The position numbers and the translations under genes are program-made. Under the pieces are notes generated by a model. That model had not been told where the DNA came from, ran no database searches, and saw only the letters and a list, made by a program, of their open reading frames with translations. Shown here one piece after another: positions 12,546 to 23,611 of a stretch of 64,000 nt of DNA; the first letter of the stretch is position 1; the number at the start of each line of letters is the position of its first letter. Origin of the DNA: Morchella semilibera (lineage: Eukaryota; Ascomycota; Pezizomycetes; Pezizales; Morchellaceae). The stretch lies in assembly GCA_009192285.1 (NCBI GenBank), contig WBVU01000008.1, positions 1,994,370 to 2,058,369 on the forward strand. The letters are read 5' to 3'.

Positions 12546-15500
12546 CTATAACGGCTCGGGGTTTAGGAATGCTAGTCTTACCATCTCGAGATACATGCCC
12601 CTTCTACGGATCAATGAATCGTGGGTTCCCGTCTCCACCACTCTCCCCTCGTCGAGGACAAATATCACGTCCGCGTTTTTAATAGATGAGATTCTCTGTC
12701 GATTTCCCCACGTATTAGTCAGTTTATCTAATAGCCCAAAGCAAGAGAGTACAAACATGAGCCACGGCGATCATCGTCATTTGGCGGTTTCCTCTATTAA
12801 TTTCTTCCAAGGCGCTCTGCACAATCTAATGTTTCACACTACGTTAGTTTCTCTGCTGGTAAGCTAAGAAATGCGGGGTTCGGTCCTTACCCTCTCAGAA
12901 TCCGAGTCTAAACTAGCGGTTGCTTCGTCAAGGAGCAAAATCCGGGGTTTTCGGATGAGTGCACGTGCAATTGAGAGTCTCTGTTTCTGCCCTCCAGAGA
13001 GGCCAATGCCCCTGTTCCCACAGAGCGTATTGTAGCCATCCGGGAGTGAAGATACAAAATCGTGCAGATAGGCATCTCGCGCAGCCTGTATTATCTCTTC
13101 CTCGGTAACGTTTGCTGTAGCACCAAGGCAGATGTTCTCACGAATTGTTCCTGGGTAGGGTTTATATTAGCATTGGGATTCCCTGGTTAAGAGGCTTCCC
13201 GGCCCACGGGGATTACCTTGATAAATTGTCGGCTCCTGTGCAACAAGCGAGACTATATTGCGATATTGGCTCACGTCCATTGGCGCCAAGCTCTGGCCAT
13301 CAATGAGGATATCACCCCACTGACATCATAGAACCTGCTTTTGATTAGACTAGACGGACCGAGGCGCGAATCCTTTGGGGCTTCAAGACAATACCTTTCT
13401 AGTAGACTGATGACTGTGGTTTTCCCGCACCCGGAGGGACCAACAAGCGCCGCAAACTGCCCTTTCTCTATCTTCAGATTGAGACTGTTCAAGACGTTGA
13501 AGTTTCTGTTTTCATATTTGAAGTTGACCTTTTGAAATTCGATCGCACAACCCCCTCTTTCCTGCGGATTCAACCTCTTACCAAAAGATATCAAAGCCTG
13601 GGGTCGGATCGCAAACATCCTATTCGCCGAAAGGACAGTCATCGCGACTCTGTTCGCGATGGTGAACATGTTGCCAACTGCATCACCTCCCTGGAGCACT
13701 GTCAAATATACCACATAGAACTGAAATATGCTGATCTCCTCTCGTCGAATCAAGCTCCCACCCCACCAGAACGTAAAGGCCGAGGCCAGAATCGTCATCG
13801 ACTCCGCAGCTGAATAGAAAACAGATGACCATAGGACTCTATTTGACTGCTTCTTGACATGGTCGCCCAGCAGGGTTCTAAATCTGTGCACAATCGGCCT
13901 CTCCAAGCAGAGTGACGACACGGTTCTATAAGCGCCAACAGCCTCCGTTGCGAACTGCGAGCTCTCTGCAAATATCTTTAAGGAGTCAGTGACGAACCTG
14001 CGCTCGATGCAGATCTTTGCCCAGCCAGCGAGGACGTAGAGCGGAACGCAGGCGGTGATGATGGCGCCAGCGAGCTGGGGACAGACATAGATTGAGATGA
14101 TGCATGACGAGAGGAAGGTTGCGAAGGAGGACGCTACCATGCCGGCGGGGGCGCCGATGAGCTCCTGGATGGCGCCGGGGTAGATGTTGAGTCTGGAGGT
14201 GAGCTCGCCGGAGGAGTTGGTGGGCCTGTCGAAGAAGGGAATTTTTTGGGATAGGATGTTTCGGAAGTACTCGGAACGGTAATGGCTGCCTGCGATCTGG
14301 TGGGAGTTAGAATGGGACGGTAGAGGTAGGAAGGGGACCGGTATACATAGGAGGAGTTTGTGAGCATGAAGCCCATGAGGAAAGACATGAGACCGGAACC
14401 GACGGCGAGGACCATGAACATATGTGCCCAGAAGGAACTAGCTTTGTTGAACAGTGCCATCTCTCCAATGGAAACAAGGTCGAAGGTGGTCAAGAAACTT
14501 GCTAGTAGAAGAGCTGACATTGGGAAAGCAATTCCTAGGGAAGTCAGTATTTACATGGTGGGCACAAGCGTAACTCCAGAACTTACCGGCTCCCAGAGCT
14601 CCAGCAAAACCGGCCATATAAACCGGCCACAGCCTAGATTGCTCCCTCAAAACCAACCAGATGAGCGCAAAAATGCCCTTATTCTTCCATACCGGGTCTT
14701 TTTGAGTGGCACCGGATCCCGTTGGCGCCAAAAGGCCTTCTTCATCACGAATCATGGTTATGTCCTCTTCATCTTGAAGTTCATCAGGGTCCCTGAAGGG
14801 ATCTTCCTGCCTGAGTGTGTCAATTGCCAGAGACTGCATACGGACTGATGCCCGGTAGGCGCCGATTGGACTCGCCATAAGCTCCGCATGGGTACCGCTC
14901 TCAACGATGTTGCCCTTCTCGAGGACAATGATTTTGTCGGCATTCTTAAGGGTTGATAGCCGATGCGCAATTATGATTGTAGTCCGGCCTCTCGAGATAG
15001 TATCAAGGGCCTTGTGGATCAACTGCTCGTTAATCGGGTCCAAGGCACTAGTTGCCTCATCCAATATCAGAATCGGGGGCTTTGAGATGATACTCCTGGC
15101 AATCGCAATCCGCTGCTTCTGCCCTCCGGAGAGCTTGATTCCGCCCTCTCCAACCAGCGAATCATACCCGCCCGGAAGCTCGCCAATAAACTCGGCCGCG
15201 TTTGCCTCAGTGCAGGCTTCGTGCACCATCTGCCTTTTACCAGCCTCCGAAACACCTTCGTATGCTGTTCCCTGCAACCCGTACGCAACATTCTGATAGA
15301 TCGTGTCGTTGAACAGGAATGGCTCCTGCGCCACGAACCCAATCTTACCGCGCCAGTACCGGAGGTTGAGGTTCGCAATATCGGTCTCACCAATCACAAT
15401 ACTTCCCATCTGTGGCTCATACCAGCGTTCCAGCAATGCCACGATCGTGGACTTACCCGCACCAGACGGCCCCACAATTGCAGTTGTCTTGTTGCGCGGA

Positions 15501-17565
15501 AAGCTCAATGTCAAGCCGTCCGCATCCCAACCGGAACTTTCGTCCTCATTTTCGAGATATGGGGTATCTGAGGATGACGAGTTGCGCTTACCCCCCAACA
15601 CTACGGACCGATAGCGGTCCCCGCCGCCGGGATATGCGAACTGGACACCCCAGAACTCAATGTCACCAGCGGGGAGCTCAAGAGGTGATTCCCCTTCGTT
15701 GGAGAGCGCATCAACAAGAGGGGGGCGGTCGATTACTTGGAAGATAATTGCGGCGGCAGCCGAGGCCTTGGCCATGGCCTGGATCGGGGTTGCAAGAGCC
15801 GCGAACGACCCGATGCCGAACAGTGCGGAAAAGAAAACACTACAGATGTCAATGATCGATCCACCAACTAAAGAGACAAGGATCTCTTACATCAATATCT
15901 CACCAGGGGTCTCAATCTTCTCCCTCATAAACAAGCTGACACCGTATCGGAAGCATATCGTGTACGCCGAGAACATGATGAACGCGCCCAGAAAGAACTG
16001 CACGCCTGTCAGCGGCGCCTTTCTTACACCCTCCGTCTTAGCGCGGGCCAGGAGCCCGTCGTATTTCTTTGCATGTGCCCACCCCGCGTTGAAGCTCTGG
16101 ATGGTACGGATACTCATCAGGACCTCTTCCGCGAGATCGGCAGCCTTGGTGTACGCCATGAGGATCCGCTTGTCGTACTTAACCTGAACTGGGATCGAGA
16201 ATGCATACGCGATAATCGCGGCGGGCACAACGGCCGCCGATGCCAGTGTCAGACGCCAATTGACCGTGAGCGCGATACCGAAGCCGGCGAAGAGCATTGC
16301 AAACGACTGGCAAACTGAACCAATGCGCTCGCCGATGCCCATCTGGACGGTGCTGGTGACGGTGGTGATTGAGACCGCCACGGAGCCGGGAGTGCCTGGC
16401 TTGTGCACGGCGGGGTCGGTGTGATCGGTGCTGAGATGGTTGTCGGTTCCGGTGAGGACCGGGTTGAGGGCTAGTGTGTCAAAGTAGGTTAGGTCCTGGC
16501 GGAAGATCGAGGTGATATAGGAAAGTCGGAGTGTGGAGGAGATGCGCATGGAGGAGATGCGGAAACAGGTCTGGTAGCGAGAGGTTAGTGGGGTTTGAGG
16601 GAGTAGTAAGGGAGGTAAGTACCATTGAGACAAATCCCATAATCCATTTCGCGAGGAAGATGTAGACAAATTTGATGCTGTGGGATGCATTGCCGGGTTA
16701 GTAATTGCTGGTTCTTTATGTTCCAACGGAGGAGGAACATGCCATAGCTTGGAGGTCTCTTTTGCAAAGGTTTCGGGATCACCGCTCGCTGCGTAGTGGA
16801 AGAATTGGTTGACGAAGCCGCCTAAGACGAGAACCATTACAGGACTAAGATATCGGATTAGCTTGTTTCACCATACAGCTGCTTTGGCTTTAAATCGGAA
16901 ATTCTGTACAGCTAGAAGGTATAGTAGGGGAAAAAGAGGTACTTGATATACTGAAATGATGAGCAAGAGAGGCGTGGAATAAAAATGCTCGTGGAATCAT
17001 TTATAGAGATCATCTCTATTATTGATCAACAAAGCTCATCTCTTGTGGTATTTGATTGAGATAATAACGGCGATATTTCCGGGTATACAAATACCTCCGC
17101 CATCATGATACAATATAAATATACCTTGCAAAAGAAAATTCAAAAGCTTAGAGTCACTTACAACGCAACGCCCGTCACCAACGCAGCAACGGCACCGATG
17201 CCCATCAGCACATAATCCAGTGCCGTCCCATACTTCAAGATCCTCTTTTTTTCACAGTTAACACGTCTCATAGTACAGTAGGTATACAGATATCAACTTA
17301 CAAAATAATTACCGGCACCACCGCCCACGCCGTCGCCAGCTGCTCTCTCCTCTCTCTCTCGCTTCAACCTCTCTCGTTTATCCCGTATCGCCGCACGTAC
17401 ACCCTTCAGTGGTGCCCTAGGACGCGGGGCTCCACCAGCGAAGTCACTGAGCTCTACGGACACCTCTTCGGGACTGGGGCGCCGGAAAAGCCTGCTACGA
17501 GGCTGCGTCATTTTTTTGTTTGTCTTTTTGTTTGACTGGTTTTGTTTCTCAGAGATTGGGGCCAA
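12546..17565 (-). CDS. Full-length ABCB (MDR/Pmd1-type) exporter
   Basis: Twelve exons: 17565-17302, 17244-17162, 16844-16743, 16677-16623, 16570-15891, 15839-14587, 14534-14347, 14296-13395, 13334-13217, 13150-12891, 12825-12757 and 12695-12546. They encode about 1,374 residues as TMD1-NBD1-TMD2-NBD2. NBD1 has [17 protein letters not shown] and [15 protein letters not shown]2 has [17 protein letters not shown] and [15 protein letters not shown]1 begins in exon 2 ([19 protein letters not shown]). The protein should pump lipophilic compounds out across a membrane using ATP. The intron ending exon 3 seems to use a GC donor. The summed exon length is one base short of a multiple of three: after FYDVSG in NBD2 the frame slips at a run of four Gs, while everything downstream is conserved. 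A sequence error is the simplest reading; a recent lesion is possible. Confidence 0.9.
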
Positions 17566-18250
17566 AATAATTGGAAGATGAAAAAGAAAGAAGAAAAAAA
17601 AAAGTGTTGGTTGGGTGCGGGTGGTTTTATACTAGTGGCAGACAGCCCTAGAGAACCTTTTGTGCGAAAGACCCCTCTGTGACGCTGTTTATCGAGACAA
17701 AATCACGTTAGCCTTCTGTCACGCGTAGCGATATCCGCAAATGATTATATTATGAGTTGCAATTGAGTGTTAGCTGAGCTACGCACCAGAAGTGGTTAGT
17801 AATGGCATTATACCTCCGGATTAGATGGTGTTTGACGTCTCCCAATTTTCGAAATCGTCATTATCTAAAGCCACATTAACTTGGTGTCCCTCGGCGTGCT
17901 GTCAAGTTCAGAGTAGCAATCGTCACAATCAACAATTTACATGAGATATGCACTATTATTAGAAACTTCAATCCTATTCTAGGAGCACTTAAGCGAGTAG
18001 ATTCTATCTAGAGCAGCTGACCGCTTAGAAGCTCTCGGAGCGGAATTGAGCCAGAGATATTATTCCAGTTTACAGTCCTTCTCAGTGCCAACCCTTACCA
18101 CACCGCACACAGTCCCATCCGAATCAAGCCTAGGGCGCCGACGCAAAAGCTGTTGCAAGATCATTTCCCGCTGGCTTCCGAAACAGGCTAGAGGTTTCTG
18201 TGCCAAGATATTTGGCTGGATTTAGTTAAGACTTGAGACAGAGCCGCAAT
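17566..18250. other. ABC exporter promoter / tRNA upstream region
   Basis: No gene is seen. The first 60 bp are A/T-rich low-complexity leader sequence upstream of the ABC exporter start. Confidence 0.4.
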
Positions 18251-18355
18251 GTCTTCATGGCTTAGTTGGTTAAAGCGTCGGTCTCATAGGAAATATGACC
18301 AGTTCATTGAGTGCTGGATATCCGAAGGTCGCGAGTTCGACTCTCGCTGAGGACA
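18251..18355 (+). tRNA. tRNA-Met (CAT), elongator type, with intron
   Basis: The acceptor arms GTCTTCA (18251-18257) and TGAGGAC (18348-18354) pair over seven positions, with discriminator A. The D stem is GCTT/AAGC. The A box reads TGGCTTAGTTGG, a perfect consensus. The anticodon stem TCGGT/TCCGA encloses the loop CTCATA-A with anticodon CAT. A 31-nt intron starting GGAAATATG sits after position 37. The T arm GCGAG-TTCGACT-CTCGC is perfect. The stem pattern resembles yeast elongator tRNA-Met. A T-run at about 18391-18396 may end transcription. Confidence 0.93.
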
Positions 18356-18390
18356 AAAATCATCATCAGTAACCCTAATAGGTTACTTGC

Positions 18391-18396
18391 GCTTTT
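18391..18396 (+). terminator. Possible Pol III terminator for tRNA-Met
   Basis: A run of six Ts in GCGCTTTTTTCTTCCCC, about 35 nt after the tRNA. It is the first T-run of four or more downstream. Confidence 0.5.
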
Positions 18397-18887
18397 TTCT
18401 TCCCCTTGAAGTCAGGTGCGGCGTTGGTAGTATATGCCCGGTCTGAATTGGTCTAGATCGGATGGGGTTCGGGATGTGTTTTGGGTTTAATTTTCTACTT
18501 CATGGAGTGTGCATAAGTCCCTCCATCTTGATATCGCTTGGAGAATTACTCTACGGCACTAGGTGAGCCTTTCATGTCACGACAGAAAATCATTGTCCCC
18601 TCAAAGTCGCTATATAAATCAGTGCACATGGAAATGGAAAATGATGAAGCGTACGAATTGCGTGTTTCCGCGACATAGACAAACCTTTCTCTTCGTGTCA
18701 ACGCGGCAATCATCGGCCGCGGGCAAGGAATTGTCTAGCGAGGGAGTTTTGGTTCTGAGCATGATCATATGAGCTCATAATATGATTTGTCGTTGTTGCT
18801 TTTCCCCGGCCCCACGAAGTTATTACGCCTTGAAAGGGCTTGGTGCTAGAGAATCCAGAACATATCACCGCTCTCTGACCAAATTAA

Positions 18888-19237
18888 GGGCCCGTTCGGA
18901 CAGTCTGATTATTAACGATAATCAGACGGATTATAGAGTTTTGGATTATGGTAATAAGTAGAGGTGTTCGGGGGAATGAATAATCTGTATTCTCTAACTT
19001 CTGCTTATTCAAATAATCTGCCAAGAAAATAATTGGCTCGAGAGGTGATTATTTTTTCTCTTCCTTCTTCCCTTCAACTACAGCGAGCTTCCCAACTATG
19101 AAATCGCCACATTGCGACGATGTACTGATATGAGATTATCCTCAAGTTCTGCCTATTTGAATTATTTCACCCACTCATTGATAATCGACACTCTGGAATA
19201 ATCCACCAATATAATCCGTGCCGGTCCGAACGGGCCC
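18888..19237. mobile_element. PIF/Harbinger-type MITE (350 bp)
   Basis: The perfect terminal inverted repeats begin GGGCCCGTTCGGAC at the left and end GTCCGAACGGGCCC at the right. TAA flanks both ends (18885-18887 and 19238-19240) as a three-base target duplication. TIRs starting with GGGCC and a TWA duplication are typical of PIF/Harbinger (Tourist-like) elements. The interior is AT-rich, with several internal inverted TAATC/GATTA motifs and no coding frame. It sits between tRNA-Met and the NDUFB4-like gene, ending about 140 bp before that start codon, so it may contribute promoter sequence. Confidence 0.88.
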
Positions 19238-19380
19238 TAAGTGTCGTATCGAATCACACACCATCACTCGTTCTTCGACTAACTTCACGTGATATTGCCA
19301 AGCCCTCCCGCGCCAAGATACCAACGTCAACCGCATCTGACGTCCTCAACGTACCCCCCCTTACCACAAACACTACCACC

Positions 19381-19797
19381 ATGGCCGGCCACCACCACGA
19401 CGGTACGCTTCCTCTCCTGTGCCATCCCAGTTTACGCAGCTGTTTTGCTAACTCAGTGTAGTTATCCACACCGACCCGGCGCTGACAAAGTACGCCGGTA
19501 AGCACCACCACCACTAGCGGCGGTAGGAAGGGAGTGTACTGACGGGAGCAGCACTCAATACCCACCGTTACAGGTACTTTCGTTGGAATAATCGCACGGC
19601 AAAGCTTTCGTTCATTTATGTGGTTGCAGTACCCTTTGCGTTGGGCGTGTTGGCATTTAAAACCGATGTAGGTAGCAGCTTTTGGGAGGGGGGCGCGAGT
19701 GGTGTGCTTTGGAGTGGTGTGAGTACTGACTTGGGAATGATAGGGTAAATACGAGTTAAGAGGAAAGAGGAGAGGGGATGTCATCTCTGAGTACTAG
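19381..19797 (+). CDS. Complex I accessory subunit, NDUFB4/B15-like
   Basis: Four exons: 19381-19402, 19462-19497, 19552-19667 and 19744-19797. They give a 75-residue protein starting MAGHHHDVIHTDPALTKYA. It continues with HRYRYFRWNNRTAKLSF, a single membrane helix (IYVVAVPFALGVLAF), and the tail KTDGKYELRGKRRGD. The pattern of His-rich start, YRYFRW-x-x-RTA, helix, then KTDG-x-W/Y-x-LR-x-KRRGD is that of fungal NADH:ubiquinone oxidoreductase B15/NDUFB4-type subunits of the inner-membrane arm. The gene is tiny and intron-rich, so it is easily missed. Its 3' end lies 200 bp from the convergent DPP III gene. Confidence 0.85.
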
Positions 19798-19997
19798 ACT
19801 AGGGATTGGATTTTCCTCGCGCCTAAGTTTTTAGGGCTGTTCATAGATCGACCTTGCGGCGATCCAATATCAATGATTTAACTATCACAGAGGATCTCAA
19901 TGGATGTGTGCAAGAGGTTATTATTGACCTATTCGCAAGAGCAAAGCTAAATAGTCCCTAATTTGAACTGGTATCACTACGAAAAAGAGGATACTCT

Positions 19998-22120
19998 TTA
20001 GAGCTCCCTGTCCGCAAAGCTCCTCACCACGCCCTCCGGCGTAGCCTCGTACTCCCTTAACTCTACAGTCCCATTCTCACCCAAGATAGTAGTAGCCTGC
20101 ACGAACATCTTCCTGGGCTGCTTCATCCTCATAACCACATCCCTGTAGCTCTGCATTTCCTCCGAGACCGTCGTCATCTCAGCATAGAGCCTAGTCCCCG
20201 CAGTAACATCCGCTGTGCTCTTGAATACATGCAATTTTGTGAGATAATCGCTTACGGCAGGGACACCATGACTGAGGATCTTGGTCCTATCGACCTTGAC
20301 CACTAGGTCGCTCTTATCTGGGAGTGAGTGCTCGAAGGTTACAAATCCGTCACCGGCAGAACGGAAGCATTGCAGAATGGAGTAGCGCGCTTGCATGTGT
20401 GGCTGTCCCCACTTCGAAGTCTTAGGATCCCACATTTCGAGGGCGAGAAGGCCTGCACGCGCCATCTGGAGGTATTCAATGTAGAGGACGTCCTCTGCGT
20501 CCTGGTCCGTGTGGCCAAAGACCGTGAGAATCTCTTTATCGACGCCCAGTACCATAGCCACACACTCGGCTCTACACTCTTCGTAGGACCCTGCAACACC
20601 ACCGAACACGCCACCCCACGTCTCGCCGGGCTTGTACCATGTTGATATAGGCTTCCCAGTTACCGGTGAAATTGGTGGAGAGTCGTGGGGGAAGTTATAG
20701 ACACCCTTAGAGGTCTCTTGAAGAAGCTTACCCGTACCGTGACCGAGAAGTTCGTGCACGCCGACTTGTACCTCGAATGCCTTACCACGGAGCTTCTCAT
20801 AGAGTGGAAGGTCGGCTTCAGAGAGAAAGGTGATTTTCTCGGTAGGGGCTTTGGCATTGAGGACGTTTGCGAGGGAGACATTCTTGAATCCGATGTTTTG
20901 GCGGATGTCGTCGTAGTTAGGAATATTGATACCTGCTGGAATGCTACCTCCACCAAAAGAGAGAACCTCCAGACTTGTAAAGTCAGGTTTTATTGAAGGT
21001 GTCCTTTTCGAAATCTGTGCCCCAGGGGAGTCGTTTGATGAACTCCTCGGCCCGTCGTACTAGCTCACCGAATTTCTTGGTCTGCTCTTGATTGACGACT
21101 GCTACAAAGCCTTCCCACTCACCGCGGACACCATGCGGGTCACGGTAAGTCTCGATGAATCCAATGTTAGACTCGACAACTGGGCCCTGGTCCTGTACCC
21201 AGAGCTTTTGACTCTCTTTGTGGGCTTCGATAGAGCCGTCTTCAAAGGAACGGGCGTACTCGAGCCACATCTTTTTCTGGATATCGTTCGCTGCATATCC
21301 GGAGGCATCCCTACAAGCTACAGCGATCTTCTTCATCTCAGCTGCATGGTCTCCATAAACCAATTTAAGCTTCTTGCCGTCCGGAAGTGTGAATTCTTTG
21401 TCGTCATTGGAGTGTGCAGATGCGATAAGAAGATGGAACTCGGTGGCATTGATTTTTCTCAACCGAGTATTCTCAGAGAGGAGAGAGTTATCATTCATAA
21501 AGCTTTGCACAGCTTCAATCTCGGCCTTGGTGATATCTGGCGAGTCAGGGTAATAGGTAGAAATATGACCAGCGTCGGGGTATCCCAGAAAGTTCTTTGC
21601 GTCTGGCTCAGTAGAATAGATAGCCTCTTTCACCTTCTCAAAGGACTCTTTAGCACCCGCATCATACTCTGCAAGCTTCGCAAGCTCTTCTTTCGGGATA
21701 CGAGGGATAAACTTTGCGTCCCCAAAGCTCTTGTAGTTCCCGCACGACGTCAGAACCATGGCTGCATACTCAAGGAAGTACTTGACATTCTCATCGCTAA
21801 CACCTGTATCGGAGGAGAGCTTCTTGTAGTCCCCAGTGGCAGCCTTGTGGAGGTTTAGGATAAGATCGCAGATATGCTCTGACTCGGGAGAGCATTGGCG
21901 AGCACAAACACGGGTACCGAGGTATGCAGCGCGAGAAATATGATGAGCGTAGAGTTTCTGCTGTGGTGTGAGGGAGGCAAAATGGGGAGCAATCTCGAGG
22001 ACACAGATTGTTGGAGGGGAGTCCACGTAGACTTTAGGCGTTTAGCTCTAGGATTGTGGTAGTTTAATAACGAGGATGAGGGAACTTACGGTGTGATTGG
22101 ATAGTGATTTGGGAAGCCAT
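19998..22120 (-). CDS. Dipeptidyl peptidase III (M49 zinc peptidase)
   Basis: Exon 1 is 22120-22090 (MASQITIQSH) and exon 2 is 22031-19998. The protein of about 687 residues releases dipeptides from peptide N termini in the cytosol. The M49 zinc motif HELLGHGTGK is present, as is the second motif EECRAE. Family-typical stretches include IPAGINIPNYDDIRQNIGFKNVSL and GYPDAGHISTYYPDSPDI. Near 20988-20992 the frame slips by one base at a run of four As. Reading three As would give DTFNKPDFTSLEVLSF, which matches the family and joins both halves. Since everything else is conserved, a sequence error is more likely than a pseudogene. Confidence 0.9.
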
Positions 22121-22754
22121 CTTTACTGTGTTGATATCTCTAGGGGTGAATGCCGGGCTCCCACTTGCTGCAGTTAATGTGGAAGACCTTTGGAATTGCG
22201 GGAATTGCGGGGAAGCAAGGTGGTGGTTGGTACGCCAAGACGGGTATAGAGAGCTTGCTTCGAGTAACACAACCGAATCGAGTGAGGAGTTATGATTCTA
22301 GAATTTGTTCTCCTAGTGCTTGCAAGTGCATGTACTTGATAGCCATCGGAAGACGTGAAGAGCAAATGTAATCGTTAGTTTATATGTAGATTTCAATATA
22401 TTATGCTATTGTTAGCCTGTTCTTTTTTTTTTTTAAAAAAAAAACAGACGTTTACACACCTGCCCCTCATAGCCATATTTGTACGGAGACATACATGGAA
22501 CTTTAAATGGTATAAATCTATACGTTCCGAGGATCCACTGCTTCAGTTAGTAGGAAAAGTCATGGATGCCTACTGGTCTTATCTATAATTATTTACTCAT
22601 GGTAAATAGAAAATTCTCCATAGAAAGGGTTAATTGCATCTAGTCATCTCTGTGACGAGTTTCGTTACATCTCATGAACTCATCGACTTCACAACAACAG
22701 CTACATCCACAAAACATCCTCCCATCACCGGTTTCAACCCACATATATCCACCC

Positions 22755-23611
22755 TTAAACCAGCCCACTAAGAGTAGGATACCACTTATCGGCCACCTTG
22801 ATAATCCCAGCATCATTAGGATGCACCCCATCGCTCGTGTCAGTGCTTGTGTTAAATCCGGTCCACTGATCAACCACATATATCGGGCTTGCACTTGTGC
22901 TCAAGCCGGACGCCCAGCTCGGGATGGCATTGTTAAGTGCCACAACACCTGCCGCGCAAGTGGAACATCCCGATGGGTTCATTGGGATGATTTTTGCTAC
23001 CTGTAGACACCATTAGCTGGGCCATGCCATATATCTGGGATAAGAAGAAACTTACGAGGATCTTCATGCTCGGGTTCTGGGCCCTCATCTGCCCCACGAG
23101 CGTCGTGTAAGCGGCAAGGATAGTGGAGGTGGCAATGCTGCTCCACACGTCGTTGGTGCCGAAATGCATCATAACAATGTCTGGGCTAGTAGCGGAGAGC
23201 CATCCGGGGAGGAGATTTTGGTTGGCAACATTGGTTACGAGGTAACCCCCATGACCTAAAGGAGCCCTCAAATTAGTAATAGAGGCAGAATAATAGGTAA
23301 GAAACAAACCTTCATTCTCGCCGTCATAGGTGAAGCCACAGCCTTGTGCAGGGAGGGTTCCAACGAAGTCAATATTGGTCTTGCCAGCAGCAATGAGGTC
23401 TTGCCAGAGGAGAGCACGCCAACACCCCTATAATAAGTGTCTTGTGAGCGCCCGCTTCAGATGTGAAAGGAATAAGGAAACTTACCGGTGATCCTGTGAT
23501 ACTGTCACCCAAAGGCATGATCTTCGTCGCCGCCATTGCATGATCGACAAATGTACTCAAGGCTCCGAAGAGCCCAAGCAGGACAGCGGAATTACGGGCA
23601 GGGAAAATCAT
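22755..23611 (-). CDS. Secreted SGNH/GDSL esterase, CE3-like
   Basis: Four exons: 23611-23486, 23427-23310, 23255-23056 and 23000-22755, giving 229 residues. An N-terminal signal peptide is visible (hydrophobic LLGLFGALSTFV, likely cleaved after AMA). The SGNH blocks follow: MPLGDSIT with the nucleophile Ser, GHGGYLV with the block II Gly, HFGTNDVW with the Asn of block III, and DGVHPN with the Asp and His of block V. The length and the CWRALLWQ and IDFVGT motifs fit carbohydrate esterase family 3 (acetyl xylan esterase type). It is probably exported to deacetylate plant-wall polysaccharide, but substrate identity is inference. Introns are 52-58 nt and all GT-AG. Confidence 0.88.

Noticed and set aside
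14360-16187. Several plus-strand frames of 100-175 codons over the ABC gene
   Set aside because: Antisense shadows of GC-rich coding exons, with no domains.
21088-21858. 256-codon plus-strand frame
   Set aside because: Antisense to DPP III coding sequence, which is clearly the real gene.
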